Origin: a virus
Direction: 5' to 3' (one strand)
Length of the DNA stretch: 37,809 bases
IMG/VR virus record: IMGVR_UViG_3300042883_001171
Span: 1-37,809 of that record
Made by a program: the position numbers and the translations under genes. Of this stretch, positions 15,136-25,400 are shown one piece after another. A model generated the notes under the pieces. It made no database searches. It worked only from the letters and a program-made list of their open reading frames with translations, and was not told the origin of the DNA. The stretch's first letter is position 1. Each line of letters begins with the position of its first letter.

Positions 15136-16781
15136 TGGCAGTTTTAGCTCAGCCCATTCAGAATACTTATTTCTATAAAGAAATTCGCAAAACACAGCCC
15201 GGGGTTGGGGTCATTTATCCCGGCTACCCTGTTTACCACTTGTATAAAAACATTCCAGATGGTGCGCCGTATAGGTTGGACGAAATTGAATACTGGATGC
15301 CCCTTCCAGGACTAAACGTATACAAAGAATACACATCCGGCGATGAAAACGTTTTAGCCGAAAGAACTAAGTACGAGCCACGACTTGAACTAGGAGTTAA
15401 AAAAGGTCGTAGGTATTACTCGGACAGGTTTGATGTTTACACTCATAAGTATTGTGGGACCAAGCTTTACGTTGCAACTGGAAGAACCCGTCTTTATCCT
15501 CTGTCTCCAGATACAAATCCATATTCGTATAGAAATATTCAGATTTGGATTGAGAGTCCAGAGACATACGTAAATACGTATGACAGTTATGGAACGTTAA
15601 TCGTTCCGTCCTATTGGTATCACCCTTTCAACAACATGTTTTACCCTTTTGGCAACCTGCAGACTTTTGGAATCACAGACAGTCAGTACCTTATTGACAG
15701 CCTGTTCACTAGGGATACGTCTGGCAAGAGCGACGAAGCCTTGATGGCCAATGCTGCAGAATCGATAAGAATTGCCCAAATAGACGAACTGATGTCCAAG
15801 GGGAGCAGTAGGGAAGAAGCAGTTGCGTTGATTAATGCCAATGCTCAATCTGCCCTAACAACAAGAGCAGCGCAATCATTGATTACCCCAAACTCAATAA
15901 CAGCAAGACGCCCAGTAAAAAGTCAAAACATAGCAGTGAACGTCAGAGCATCCTCCCTCAGGGGTGTTTCGGCAAGTTCGGTATCTATTTCAGCATCACA
16001 AAATCCAAAACTTGTTCAGACGACAACTTCGGGACAAGAGCCATTAGTGTACGAGTTCCTTCATAGACCAAATCAAATTTCATACAGCAACATAGGTTCA
16101 GAGTGGTCGCCAATAGACAGGGCGGCAAATAGGCCTATGATTGACTGGAAAGCATACAAGCTTATGAATGTCTCCTTTAGTTTCATTGTTGCCGCTGATG
16201 GCGCGGGAAGCCTTGATACGGCAATAGATGGCAAGGTAATAACAACAAGCATTGATGCAGAACTTAAAACTTTGCGTCAAATGGCAACAAGCCCATTCCC
16301 TGTTGTTTTTATGGGATTTGACAAACTGTTGGAAGAGCCAGTCAGGTTTCCATTTAATAACGATGCCGGAAAAGGTTCCTTGTTTGTTATAGCCGACTTT
16401 AGCGTTAGCTCTATCTATAGAAGCTCTACTGGGGCAATAAGCCGCGCATCATGCGACATAACGCTTACCGAGTATCCAAAAGAAATGATAAAGCTAATTG
16501 AGTTTCCAAAACTCAAACCAATACCGGAAATACCGCCACCACCGCCAGGCAACAAGGGCATGTGCGATAGTACCCTTGCAGAGACAACATGGAATAGAAA
16601 AACAGTTAGTGAGGACTTGTTAGCAGAAATGGCAAGACTTGGGTTCATAACGTACAACGGAAAATGCAGCAGCATAATTCCTTTCAATCAAGATGTGTAT
16701 CAAAAAATTGTCAATAACCCTAGTCTTATCTACAGAATTGATAAAGCGGGCAACACCGGCATGGGGGGCCGTTTAACATAA
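15135..16781 (+). CDS. Baseplate/tube-initiator protein after the tape measure
   Basis: 548 residues. The N-terminal ~200 residues are rich in Tyr, Pro and Trp with no recognised motif. The section at about 300-460 (VYEFLHRPNQISYSNIGSEWSPIDR, YKLMNVSFSFIVA, DAELKTLRQMA, then SSIYRSSTGAISRASCDITLTEYP) resembles the tube-like fold and 'effect on neighbouring tube' strand pattern of CIS tube-initiator/gp53-type baseplate proteins. Position between the tape measure and a gp27-like hub supports that. A PPPPP linker near 475 precedes a C-terminal helical segment. Coupled to its neighbours by overlaps of 1 nt and a gap of 1 nt. The general location is secure; the family is tentative. Confidence 0.6.
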   Translation: MAVLAQPIQNTYFYKEIRKTQPGVGVIYPGYPVYHLYKNIPDGAPYRLDEIEYWMPLPGLNVYKEYTSGDENVLAERTKYEPRLELGVKKGRRYYSDRFDVYTHKYCGTKLYVATGRTRLYPLSPDTNPYSYRNIQIWIESPETYVNTYDSYGTLIVPSYWYHPFNNMFYPFGNLQTFGITDSQYLIDSLFTRDTSGKSDEALMANAAESIRIAQIDELMSKGSSREEAVALINANAQSALTTRAAQSLITPNSITARRPVKSQNIAVNVRASSLRGVSASSVSISASQNPKLVQTTTSGQEPLVYEFLHRPNQISYSNIGSEWSPIDRAANRPMIDWKAYKLMNVSFSFIVAADGAGSLDTAIDGKVITTSIDAELKTLRQMATSPFPVVFMGFDKLLEEPVRFPFNNDAGKGSLFVIADFSVSSIYRSSTGAISRASCDITLTEYPKEMIKLIEFPKLKPIPEIPPPPPGNKGMCDSTLAETTWNRKTVSEDLLAEMARLGFITYNGKCSSIIPFNQDVYQKIVNNPSLIYRIDKAGNTGMGGRLT

Positions 16782-16782
16782 A

Positions 16783-18384
16783 ATGGAGGTAGACAACAGA
16801 ATCCCCATTGAATTATGGAAGCAGATTCCGCGTTCTCTTGAGCGCCAGTACGGCGGCGTTATATTCTTCATGGACGAAAAAAAAGAAGAGATAGCTGATG
16901 TAAGAGAACGTCTTATTAGTGTAAACGTAAGCTACACGATGAACATGGCTAGCGAGCTGTCGTTTACGGTTCTTGACGAAGGTCTTAAAATGATTTCCAA
17001 GAACTATTTTAATATAGGTCGTGTTGTTGCCTATGTTAGCGAGACATTCGGAACCATAGAAAAAACAACACTTCCAGAAACATCACAACGCCAATTACAG
17101 CTCTTTGAGATATCCAACGTTGGCGTATCTCAGGGTTCTGGCGAAAACCCCGTAATAACAGTTACATGTTATTCCCGTGCCGTACAGCAAATGAAGAGAG
17201 ATAGAAAACCTGGAACTATTGGTGGTTCCGGAACCGAGTTTGTAAAAAGGGCCGCAAAAAAATATGGACTCAAATTTTGGGGTGAAACCACTTCAAAGTC
17301 GCAACACATAAATAAGGCTTCAGCAGGCTCTAAGGCCGAATCTCTTTGGGATGTCATCGGTAGCCTTGCGAAAGATGCAAAGTTTGTTGTTTACGAAGTG
17401 GATGGATATTTAATATTTGCATCTCAAAAATACATTCTCAAAAGATGGGGAACCCATGAAGCGCCATTAACTGACGCTCAAAAGAAAAGTAAAGACAAAA
17501 GAGTAAAAACTCAAAACAAGTACATACCTCTTACATGGAAAAACAAAAAACTTGACTCTGCAGACCTAAGAGAAGACCTTCAGCTTCTCGAAATTCCAAG
17601 CATTACAATTACTGAAAATAACCCATGGGATGCTTCCGGTTCGGCACTGATAGATAGATTTAATGCTGTTCGTCTCAGGCCCGGGATGACAATAAAACTT
17701 GGTGGGATGTCCGACTACAACGGCTACTACTTAATAGAATCTGTTTCTTTTTCAGACATATCCCCAGACCCAGTGAGTATTTCATTTAAAAAGCCTGAAC
17801 CAGCTAAAGCCACAGACGTTAAGGACCTTCCAATTGGGGCACGTGGCCCTCAGGTAATTGACATAACCGACCAAATTGGAATAACGGCCAGAGATAGAAC
17901 ATACGAGGTAACTGAGGCTGGGTCAAAGTTCTTTAGCAAAAGAACTTACAAAGGCATATTCCCATTACCGGACGCCGACAATAGAACCAGCCGTTATCCA
18001 TTAGCCACAACAGGAGTATTCGCACAGGGGAATGTAGACCTCTACGGAAGACCAGTGCTTGTATCTGGTTCTAACGTAAAGACAACACATTCGATAACTA
18101 TCTATCCATGGACCGAAGCAGGGGTGAATAATGGTAAACCGTTCTCTCTTCTCCTAACACCAATATGGACAGTTGGTGGTGTCCCTGTGGAGTTAAACCA
18201 AGCCCAAACTATTGCTAAATATCAATCTGATGGAAAGTTTTTGGCAAAAGCAAGAGGAAAATCTAAAGTAGAATCTATTTTAAATGCTGGGGTTTACGGG
18301 GAGCTAATACACGGTCAACAGCAAGAGATAATGAAAAAAAAATTCCCTAACGGAAAATACGTCACCACTGCTGGGAGCGAATAA
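16783..18384 (+). CDS. Baseplate hub protein (gp27/gpD-like)
   Basis: 533 residues. The beginning (about 35-70, [25 protein letters not shown]) has the 'v.vs.t..maselsftv.D' pattern of phage late-control/gpD and XkdQ-type hub proteins. Later come [16 protein letters not shown] and [19 protein letters not shown]. The [27 protein letters not shown] segment (about 187-213) is characteristic of this fold, as is [27 protein letters not shown]. The hub forms a trimer joining tube and spike. The C-terminal ~190 residues after [10 protein letters not shown] are an extra domain of unknown role. The stop overlaps the ATG of the spike gene (TAATG). Confidence 0.8.
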   Translation: MEVDNRIPIELWKQIPRSLERQYGGVIFFMDEKKEEIADVRERLISVNVSYTMNMASELSFTVLDEGLKMISKNYFNIGRVVAYVSETFGTIEKTTLPETSQRQLQLFEISNVGVSQGSGENPVITVTCYSRAVQQMKRDRKPGTIGGSGTEFVKRAAKKYGLKFWGETTSKSQHINKASAGSKAESLWDVIGSLAKDAKFVVYEVDGYLIFASQKYILKRWGTHEAPLTDAQKKSKDKRVKTQNKYIPLTWKNKKLDSADLREDLQLLEIPSITITENNPWDASGSALIDRFNAVRLRPGMTIKLGGMSDYNGYYLIESVSFSDISPDPVSISFKKPEPAKATDVKDLPIGARGPQVIDITDQIGITARDRTYEVTEAGSKFFSKRTYKGIFPLPDADNRTSRYPLATTGVFAQGNVDLYGRPVLVSGSNVKTTHSITIYPWTEAGVNNGKPFSLLLTPIWTVGGVPVELNQAQTIAKYQSDGKFLAKARGKSKVESILNAGVYGELIHGQQQEIMKKKFPNGKYVTTAGSE

Positions 18385-20387
18385 TGCTTACTCCTCCACA
18401 GCCACAGACAGTACGTAGAGACAATGCCTTCTCTGTTCGCAAAGACCCGGGCGAAATATTTAACTGTATTGTTACGCGAGTAACTGCGGATGGGCGCGTT
18501 CACGTTCACGTTCCTGAACTTGGTAGCGATTTGGGCCCAATTCTTCCTCTTGATACAGACCTAACCAAGAAGTACAAAGTAGAAGACACGGTTGTTGGCA
18601 CTTTCCTGACGTCAGCAATGAGTAGCTTTGTCATCTTTGGATTAAGCAAGTCATCTAATCGTTCTTCTATCCTTATTTTTGCAACAGAAGCAGAAAGAAC
18701 CGCATCGCTTGGTACATCTCCAAGTACTGGAATATTCACATACGTGACTGCTACTTCCGCTGTTCAATACTGGAATGGTTCGGCATGGATGTCGATAGGT
18801 GGAGGCGTAAGAGTATCCGACACCGCACCAACGTCTCCAATGCAGGGTGATTTGTGGTTTGAATCAGACACAAGCCTTACGTTTGTTTACTACGATTCAG
18901 CATGGGTCGAGGTTGGACCACAGCCAGCAACTGGCCCCACTGGACCCACTGGACCCTCCGGCGGGCCAACAGGACCAACTGGCGTAACCGGTGCAACTGG
19001 ACCGGCAGGAGCAACAGGAGCAACAGGCGCAACGGGCGCAACAGGTCCTGTCGGCCCTACTGGCATTACGGGTCCTACCGGTCCTGCAGGTGCAACTGGG
19101 GCAACCGGCCCCCAAGGGGACCCAGGATTTAATGGTCTACCTGGGTTGGATGGAGCAACCGGGCCAACTGGTCCTGCTGGAGACACGGGAGCAACGGGTC
19201 CTTCTGGTCCCTCCGGTCCTGCAGTTGTTTCTGTTGGAACAGTAAGCGACGGTGCTACTGGTTCTGTTGTAAATAGCGGAACAGCTGGGGCTGCGATACT
19301 CGACTTTGTGTTGCCTATTGGGGCTACTGGGAATACTGGCCCAGTAGGTGCCACTGGTGCAACGGGTTCCGGCTACTCGGGCGTAACATCAACAACTCAA
19401 CACAATATAGCCGTTTCAGGTGTAAAAGCTTTTACACTTAACACCGCCAATAGCGCATTTACCACTGGACAAAGAGTTCGTGCTGCTACTCCATTAGCTC
19501 CAGCAAACTACGTTGAAGGCATTGTTACTGTAACAAGCACGACCTTAACAATGACAGTAGACACCACCGGTGGCGCTGGTATTTACAACTCGTGGGCATT
19601 TTCTACTGCAGGAAATGTTGGGGCAACTGGACCTTCTGGAGTCCCAGGTTCAAACGGTGTAACCTCACTAACGGGCGGTACAGGAGTTTCTGTATCTAGT
19701 TCTACAGGTGCAGTAACTGCGAGTATTGGGCAATCAGTTGCCACCACGGCAAATCCAACTTTTGGAAACATAACCGCATCAGGTTCCGGAGATACGAGTG
19801 TCAGAATTAACTCTACCAGTGGTTATGCCATTCAGTATTTTTCAATAAATGGCACCAATAGATGGCATTATGAAGTCACCCCTTCTTACCAATCGTGGGG
19901 GCTTGTTGAAACTGGTATCGCTCAACGAATGACGGTTAACGCTGGTACCGGTAATGCAACTTTTACTGGAGCCGTAACAGCTTCTGGTGCGGCATCAATG
20001 GGTGCACTCCGTAGTACTGATTTGTCGTATAACAACTCTTCCCAAAATGTGCCTATAAGATTTGACCAAATTGGTTACAATATTGGCAGCCACTACAACG
20101 CTGCCACTGGATTACTGACCGCCCCCCTTGCTGGCGATTATGCTGTTTCGTGTGGCGTTTACAATGCCGCAAACGTAGACGTAAGTCAATTATGGAGCGT
20201 ACAAAATGGTGCACGAGGACCAAGCATTGCTTTGACCAGTTCCGCAAATGGCAACCTGGCCGGTTCCGGAGTATTCCGTCTGGCTGCGGGCGACACCCTG
20301 GGAATGGCCGCATGGTTTGGTGGCGCTACAGTAACAATTACGTCTAACTACTTCCATACTTTTTTGAAAATTAGATACATAGGATAG
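18384..20387 (+). CDS. Spike OB-domain protein fused to collagen-like stalk and C1q-like head
   Basis: 667 residues. N-terminus (about 20-95): an OB-fold-like domain with [20 protein letters not shown] and [18 protein letters not shown], as in gpV/gp5-type spike proteins, appropriate to its place right after the hub. Two small beta modules follow (about 96-180, including [23 protein letters not shown]). Then come Gly-x-y collagen repeats ([10 protein letters not shown] type) at about 183-278, with shorter stretches near 312-330 and 411-430. The C-terminus (about 542-667) reads like a C1q/TNF-like trimeric beta domain: [43 protein letters not shown]. It should be a long trimeric fibre whose C1q head may contact the host. 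The spike-to-fibre fusion in one chain is unusual. Confidence 0.8.
   Translation: MLTPPQPQTVRRDNAFSVRKDPGEIFNCIVTRVTADGRVHVHVPELGSDLGPILPLDTDLTKKYKVEDTVVGTFLTSAMSSFVIFGLSKSSNRSSILIFATEAERTASLGTSPSTGIFTYVTATSAVQYWNGSAWMSIGGGVRVSDTAPTSPMQGDLWFESDTSLTFVYYDSAWVEVGPQPATGPTGPTGPSGGPTGPTGVTGATGPAGATGATGATGATGPVGPTGITGPTGPAGATGATGPQGDPGFNGLPGLDGATGPTGPAGDTGATGPSGPSGPAVVSVGTVSDGATGSVVNSGTAGAAILDFVLPIGATGNTGPVGATGATGSGYSGVTSTTQHNIAVSGVKAFTLNTANSAFTTGQRVRAATPLAPANYVEGIVTVTSTTLTMTVDTTGGAGIYNSWAFSTAGNVGATGPSGVPGSNGVTSLTGGTGVSVSSSTGAVTASIGQSVATTANPTFGNITASGSGDTSVRINSTSGYAIQYFSINGTNRWHYEVTPSYQSWGLVETGIAQRMTVNAGTGNATFTGAVTASGAASMGALRSTDLSYNNSSQNVPIRFDQIGYNIGSHYNAATGLLTAPLAGDYAVSCGVYNAANVDVSQLWSVQNGARGPSIALTSSANGNLAGSGVFRLAAGDTLGMAAWFGGATVTITSNYFHTFLKIRYIG
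18930..19215 (+). repeat. Collagen-like Gly-x-y coding repeat
   Basis: A 9-base-periodic tract (GGN-NNN-NNN, mostly GGACCNACN/GGNGCNACN) encodes about 30 consecutive Gly-Pro/Ala-Thr triplets in the fibre gene. It should form a trimeric collagen helix, and at DNA level it is prone to length change by recombination or slippage. Confidence 0.8.
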
Positions 20388-20393
20388 GAAATA

Positions 20394-20681
20394 ATGAACA
20401 CTTTTACAGTAACTCTTACAGACGCAGAACTTAAAGCATTGGCCCATGTTGCCTATGAGCCGCAAGACTGGATTGATAATGTTGTCCATGAACGCTGCCG
20501 TATCGCCATGGAAGAAATATTTGCAGCAGAGGTGGCCCGAATGGTTGCAGACCCGACCACGACCTCAATCCCTGCCGACCGTGAAGAAGTTGTTCTAGCG
20601 GCGGACATCAAGACAGCTAAAGAAATACACGAAGAGAACATGCTCCCCCCCGTCACACAAACACCAGACCCTATGGGATAA
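20394..20681 (+). CDS. Small helical fibre-associated protein
   Basis: 95 residues from ATG 20394 with AGGA a few nt upstream. Mostly helical and acidic: FTVTLTDAELKALAHVAYEP, QDWIDNVVHERCRIAMEEIF, then ADREEVVLAADIKTAKEIHEEN. I recognise this 'tdaElkAl.hvay.pq.WienavheRcriA' pattern from small uncharacterised proteins next to phage tail fibre genes; function unknown. It sits between the collagen/C1q fibre and the gp25-like gene, 6 nt after the former. Confidence 0.75.
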   Translation: MNTFTVTLTDAELKALAHVAYEPQDWIDNVVHERCRIAMEEIFAAEVARMVADPTTTSIPADREEVVLAADIKTAKEIHEENMLPPVTQTPDPMG

Positions 20682-20687
20682 TTGAAT

Positions 20688-20984
20688 ATGGACACTATTA
20701 AATTCCCAATTAAATTTGACACATCTGGCGTCCAGAAGCTCTATGACGGCACTTACGATTTCTACTCTCAACTATTGACAGTTGCCTTATTGACCGAGCC
20801 TCGAAGCCATCCGTTTACTCCAAGATTTGGAGTTAGCGACCCGACCTTCACAACTATAGATAAAGGCCTATTTGTTCTCAATGCTTCTCGTTTTGTCCCA
20901 GAAGTTGAAATAACATCACTTAACATATCGGAAGACAATGGGACAATAGGTGTTCAGTTTTCTTTTGTAATAACGGAAGAGTAA
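20688..20984 (+). CDS. Baseplate wedge protein, gp25/GPW-like
   Basis: 98 residues from ATG 20688; an in-frame TTG two codons earlier, just after the previous stop, is the less likely start. A helix-rich N-terminus (KFDTSGVQKLYDGTYDFYSQLLTVALLTEPRSHPFTPRFGV) is followed by strands ending in NGTIGVQFSFVITEE. The 'll.T..gs.p..p.fG' pattern and final beta strand are those of gp25-like wedge proteins, slightly shortened. Directly upstream of the J-like gene, as in most myoviruses. Confidence 0.8.
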   Translation: MDTIKFPIKFDTSGVQKLYDGTYDFYSQLLTVALLTEPRSHPFTPRFGVSDPTFTTIDKGLFVLNASRFVPEVEITSLNISEDNGTIGVQFSFVITEE

Positions 20985-20988
20985 ATCC

Positions 20989-22476
20989 ATGCCAGCAGAT
21001 TTTTCACAATACGTAGACCTAACTATCTACGACAAAGAGCCAGGCGACATGTACTTGGAAGCCATAGAGATGGCTCGCTTAACCCTGCCCGAATTCTCCC
21101 TTAGAACAGGAACTGTAGAAGACGCCATATTCCAGGCGATGGCATGGATTGGTTGGGTTAACGCAACCTCTGTAAATAGAATCCCGGACAGATTAATGGC
21201 CGGAATACTTTCAATGATGGGCGTCACCATTAACTTGTCGTCTTCAGCGCAAATGAACATTACCGTCACGGCCGACTCCTACGAAGGTGCGACTATCCCG
21301 GTCGGAACAGTATTCGGATACACCAGTATTTTTGAAGACGAAGTAATCGAGTATGTATTTATGACGGTTGAGGCGCTTGAGATTGCAGCAGATGAATCAC
21401 CTGCTCCTGGTGACCCTTTCCCGTCAGGGGTCGTTCTTGCTGAATGTATAACCCCAGGAGTTATTCCGTCAATTACCCCGGCAACTCCGTTGACCCTACT
21501 CACCCCGTCGACTTCTATTATTAGTGCAGAATCCAGTTCTGGTGTAAGCACCTCTGGCGCACCTCTTGCATATTTCCAAAATGGAGTAAATAACGAAACA
21601 TCGTCTGGTTTCCTATCTAGGGCGGTTTCGTATCTGTCATCTCTTTCGTCAACATTGGTTAAAGCCAGCCAGGTTGATTCATTCGTTGCCAATACATATT
21701 CTGGTTTAGTTGGACGAGTTCGCACATACGACTTGACAGATGGTGACCCAGACACTGGAGACATCGCAACAAGTAAAACCAAAACAATTACAAACGTTTC
21801 CAGAGTTGTATCCCCCAGTCAAATTGCAACAGTAACAATTGGCTCCAATCATCAGTTCCAAGCAGGAGACAGGGTTGATATTTCTGGATTAACAAATACC
21901 ACATACAACGGTGTTGGTATTGAATTAACGAGTGTTAGTGCAACAACTATATCTTATGCCAATTCTGGTTCTATACAGACTTCTACTGCTGACTCTGGAA
22001 CCGTCACTAAGGGAATTGAGTCAGTTGGAAATATTGCTGTTTTTGTTTACGGAAACGGCGACTTCGTGGATACGTTGATTCAAATACCGGACATACAAAG
22101 CGCAATCATTGACAAAGCACTTCCGGGTCTTATCGTAAACGTGAGCAACTTTGAACTTCTTTCCGCCACGATTGTTGCGTCGGTTGTTCTTGATTCAAAC
22201 TACGACCAGGAACCACTGGAGCAAACAGTAGAAAACTCGATTATCGAGTACCTGAGTCCTGGTGTTTACCCAACTTCGGAAGACGTCCTTAGGGCCAATC
22301 AAATCATTGCTTTGATTAGTGCTATCCCAGGCGTTAGATACGTTTCATCATTCGCGCTAACCCCAGGAACCAGTAACTGGCTTCCTCAGATTGATGAAAA
22401 CTTAGAACCAGCAAACAAGGGATGGGCTCCAAGAATCACGCCCGGCGATTTAACTATCTCATACACGGTGGTATAG
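20989..22476 (+). CDS. Baseplate wedge protein, J/gp6-like
   Basis: 495 residues. The N-terminus (YVDLTIYDKEPGDMYLEAIEMARLTLPEFSLRTGTVEDAIFQAMAW) fits baseplate assembly protein J. The next part has NITVTADSYEGATIPVGTVF, the 'g..ipaGt.f' strand of the J family, and the C-terminal part has VNVSNFELLSATIVASVVLD and EYLSPGVYPTSEDVLRANQIIALISAIPGVRYV, matching the conserved J end. An inserted beta region (about 255-340) with DRVDISGLTNTTYNGVGIEL resembles a fibre-type module. It assembles the wedges around the hub. Confidence 0.85.
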   Translation: MPADFSQYVDLTIYDKEPGDMYLEAIEMARLTLPEFSLRTGTVEDAIFQAMAWIGWVNATSVNRIPDRLMAGILSMMGVTINLSSSAQMNITVTADSYEGATIPVGTVFGYTSIFEDEVIEYVFMTVEALEIAADESPAPGDPFPSGVVLAECITPGVIPSITPATPLTLLTPSTSIISAESSSGVSTSGAPLAYFQNGVNNETSSGFLSRAVSYLSSLSSTLVKASQVDSFVANTYSGLVGRVRTYDLTDGDPDTGDIATSKTKTITNVSRVVSPSQIATVTIGSNHQFQAGDRVDISGLTNTTYNGVGIELTSVSATTISYANSGSIQTSTADSGTVTKGIESVGNIAVFVYGNGDFVDTLIQIPDIQSAIIDKALPGLIVNVSNFELLSATIVASVVLDSNYDQEPLEQTVENSIIEYLSPGVYPTSEDVLRANQIIALISAIPGVRYVSSFALTPGTSNWLPQIDENLEPANKGWAPRITPGDLTISYTVV

Positions 22477-22478
22477 CC

Positions 22479-24449
22479 GTGGCGAAAACTTTTAACAGGC
22501 TTTCTCAGTTCAACGGCCTAGAGACAAACGACAGGCTTACCGGTCTTTCTATACCGCTAACAAGCAATGCTTACCCTGTTGTTCAGTGGTCTATTGACGA
22601 AGACGTGTCCTATACAGAAAACCACCTAGTTTTAAAGATTCTTAAAACTTATCTACCAAGCATCGACGACCCGATAACCGTCTCGGGTATAGCGTTTGAA
22701 GATGTTGCCGGGTACACCCCAATTAGCACCGACCCAAACCCAGTAGCACTAAACAAAAACTACAGAATTGTAGATATAGATATAGACTCAGACCCTACCC
22801 ATTACTACCTTCACTGCGAAACCGAACTGGACTGGTCGATGGGTGAAATATTCTCTACCCCCCACGGCTCGTATGCGGTATCTGTTTATTTCCTGTATCC
22901 CCAGAGATGGGAATGTGACGGTGGAACAATATCTACAGTTGCAGATACTTTTGACGTAAAGTCCAGATACGCAATAAAAATAAACCCTTCAACATCTGGG
23001 CCCGTAACCCTAAGACTAGTTGGCCACAGCCCCATGCTTCTTGAAGACAACGGCAAGGACTTTTCTTTTAACGGCAAAATTTACTGCACAGAGCAAACTA
23101 GTGTTATGTGCAGGCTTGTTTACTCGGAATGGATTGGCGTAGAAGAAGAAGAGCCCGGTTTTGCAACTATTTATCCAGGAAGATTTGCCGCGTTTAGAAG
23201 CAACGTGGAAATGCTGCCTTTATCCGAAGAAGATACTTATGGTTTTGACGTAATAATTACACTGACTAATCATGGTGGACAAGTCGTGTATCTAACTTCT
23301 CCGCACTTAATAGAAGACTTTCTTTACTATTCAAACCCATACGTTTATAGCGCTCGCAGTTCTATGCCTGACTTTTACTGGGAGATGGACTCAAACCAAA
23401 CAAACCCATCAGCTCCATTGCATAGGTTTATTGACTGCCTGATGACCGGCGCTAGTGATGTTTACGAAGAATACCTGCGCATTTATCACTACGAACCTAG
23501 ACAACTAGGAATACTTGCAGAGCAGTACGAATCAAACGACACCCACAGTACTTTGGTTAATCCACAATATGTTGACTCAAGGTACGCTCCGTGGCTTTCT
23601 CAGTTCAACGGCCACAGACTAAAGAAGAATATTAAATACCTGTACAACGGCTTAACGGACACTACATACGCGACAAACCAAGACATGTTTACGTCTACTG
23701 GGGCAGTTGAGTCTTATGTTCGGTGGCAGCTTTCCAATGGCTACTACGGTCGAGCAGCAGGGACAACCGAAGCAATTAGAGAGGCCGCCAAACAGGTGCT
23801 TCACTACACAAAAAACGGAAATAACTCAACCTATTTTGTTTCGATAACCGCCCACTACCAGAGCGACCCTTTCAAAATTCTGATTCGCACCCTACTGAAT
23901 GAGACCTTTGACTGTGAATCAAATGGTGACGAAAGCTACGCATTGCTTGACGCAGTAGAGATGGCAAAACCTATGGGTTACAAGATTTATCACGAGGCCG
24001 TAGCTGTTGTTGAGTTTAGAATCGGCGACGTAATCCCGGGAACAAAAACAGACGGAACCGAGCTCCCAGGAAACCCAATAGGCAACACCTCGGACGGCAT
24101 GTACCCACTAGGAAACGTCGTCCCCAATGACGCAACAGGAACCCCTGAATCAGGAATAGTTATTGCCTCGGTGACCTCAGCGGCGTTCACCATGCTGGCC
24201 GGCGATACGTCGGTAACGATTACGCTTACTGGTGGAACGTTTAAAGCTGGCGCAATAGTTGCAGGCGATTTCACGTTTGCAGGCACGGACGCAACGGCTT
24301 TAGCGGCCGGAATATTCACTAGAACTGGTAACACTGTTGTGACAATTACTGGCCTTAGCGGGCTTGTCGGAACGGACAATACCGTGCTCGTCAAGACTTC
24401 TACGCAAGCAACTCAGGCAAGTGCCGTTGTTGGCGCAGGAACTACATAA
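22479..24449 (+). CDS. Tail protein I-like wedge/fibre-connector protein
   Basis: 656 residues from GTG 22479, two nt after the J-like stop; an upstream in-frame ATG at 22422 would overlap J by 55 nt and adds an uncharacteristic leader. After a beta-rich N-terminal half (to about 300), the region from about 295 (SMPDFYWEMDSNQTNPSAPLHRFIDCLMTGASDVYEEYLRIYHYEP) and the later ALLDAVEMAKPMGYKIYHEAV resemble P2 gpI/T4-wedge-like proteins that join wedges to fibres. The C-terminal ~90 residues (SAAFTMLAGDTSVTITLTGGTFKAG) form an Ig-like beta domain. Its place between J and the fibres supports this. Confidence 0.7.
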   Translation: MAKTFNRLSQFNGLETNDRLTGLSIPLTSNAYPVVQWSIDEDVSYTENHLVLKILKTYLPSIDDPITVSGIAFEDVAGYTPISTDPNPVALNKNYRIVDIDIDSDPTHYYLHCETELDWSMGEIFSTPHGSYAVSVYFLYPQRWECDGGTISTVADTFDVKSRYAIKINPSTSGPVTLRLVGHSPMLLEDNGKDFSFNGKIYCTEQTSVMCRLVYSEWIGVEEEEPGFATIYPGRFAAFRSNVEMLPLSEEDTYGFDVIITLTNHGGQVVYLTSPHLIEDFLYYSNPYVYSARSSMPDFYWEMDSNQTNPSAPLHRFIDCLMTGASDVYEEYLRIYHYEPRQLGILAEQYESNDTHSTLVNPQYVDSRYAPWLSQFNGHRLKKNIKYLYNGLTDTTYATNQDMFTSTGAVESYVRWQLSNGYYGRAAGTTEAIREAAKQVLHYTKNGNNSTYFVSITAHYQSDPFKILIRTLLNETFDCESNGDESYALLDAVEMAKPMGYKIYHEAVAVVEFRIGDVIPGTKTDGTELPGNPIGNTSDGMYPLGNVVPNDATGTPESGIVIASVTSAAFTMLAGDTSVTITLTGGTFKAGAIVAGDFTFAGTDATALAAGIFTRTGNTVVTITGLSGLVGTDNTVLVKTSTQATQASAVVGAGTT

Positions 24450-24498
24450 CAAATCAAATTGCCTTAGATGGTAAAATTAGAGCAATAACGGAGGAAAA

Positions 24499-25398
24499 AT
24501 GGCTGGCGCAGGAATAAAGAAGTTCACGGTGGGGGAAACCCTTTCGGATGCTGAGATTAATACATACCTCATGGACCAGACCGTCCCTGTTTTCGTAAAC
24601 GCTGCAGCCAGGGACTCGGCTTTTGGTGGGGCAGGAGAACCAACCCTTTCCGAAGGACGTCTTTGCTACCTACAAAGCACCAAAAAGGTTCAATACTACA
24701 ACGGCGTTACGTGGAGCGACTCTGGGCAGTTCACCGTTGCTGACGGCGATATTACTACAGACAAGCTATATGGGGTTGCCGGTTCAGAGGCGGTAACAAC
24801 AGCAAAGATAAGAAACAGTGCTATCACTACGGACAAGCTAGATGGAACCGCCCTATCCGAAGCCGTTACTACGGCAAAGATTAGAAATGGTGCTGTCGAT
24901 TCAAGCAAGCTTGCATCAAACCTGACGCTTACTGGAACAACCGTAATTGCGGCTACAGGAAAAGTTCAGCAACTTTTGGAAAAAGCTGTTTACTCAGCTA
25001 CTCCACTTACCACTACACCGACAACGCTCATCAACGTAATAAACGGAGCCGTCTACTATTACTACGCCGAATCAGCCCTTGATTTCTCAATAAACATTAC
25101 CGCCACAACAACCGGAGTTGCAGACCTTAACGCGCTTATGTCGGTTCAGGAAGCGCTGACCATTGTTGTGTTTACTGCACAAGGTGCTGCTGCAAAAAGA
25201 CTGACAGCCATAACAGTGGACGGTCTCACTTCCGGCATTCCGGGTACACCGGGCGTACAAGTTGGGGTTCGTTGGTTTGGTGGAGTTTCCTACCCATCGG
25301 GAAATGCAAGCTCTGTTGACGCCTACACAATTACCATTCTCAAAACCGGTACTAACGCTTTCGAAGTTTTTGCTAGCCAGTCCTCATTTAAGGCATAA
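24499..25398 (+). CDS. Tail fibre/tip protein with TTDKL/TTAKIRN repeats
   Basis: 299 residues with GGAGG before the ATG, preceded by an extended -10-like TGGTAAAAT (24469-24477). N-terminal MAGAGIKKFTVGETLSDAEINTYLMDQTVPVFVNAAARDSAF is the common adaptor of phage minor tail proteins. GRLCYLQSTKKVQYYNGVTW follows, then repeats ITTDKLYGVAGSEAVTTAKI, ITTDKLDGTALSEAVTTAKI and VDSSKL (about 86-140), typical of fibre stalks. The C-terminal half is a beta domain (ITATTTGVADLNALMSVQEALTIVVF). Probably part of the distal baseplate or fibre. Confidence 0.8.
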   Translation: MAGAGIKKFTVGETLSDAEINTYLMDQTVPVFVNAAARDSAFGGAGEPTLSEGRLCYLQSTKKVQYYNGVTWSDSGQFTVADGDITTDKLYGVAGSEAVTTAKIRNSAITTDKLDGTALSEAVTTAKIRNGAVDSSKLASNLTLTGTTVIAATGKVQQLLEKAVYSATPLTTTPTTLINVINGAVYYYYAESALDFSINITATTTGVADLNALMSVQEALTIVVFTAQGAAAKRLTAITVDGLTSGIPGTPGVQVGVRWFGGVSYPSGNASSVDAYTITILKTGTNAFEVFASQSSFKA

Positions 25399-25400
25399 CA

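Noticed and set aside
18890-19354. Minus-strand frame rich in Gly/Pro/Val opposite the collagen repeat
   Set aside because: Antisense shadow of the Gly-x-y repeat; no start signal or neighbour support.
22422-22478. Upstream ATG for the gpI-like gene
   Set aside because: It would overlap the J-like gene by 55 nt and add a segment unlike a protein N-terminus; GTG 22479 directly follows the J stop.
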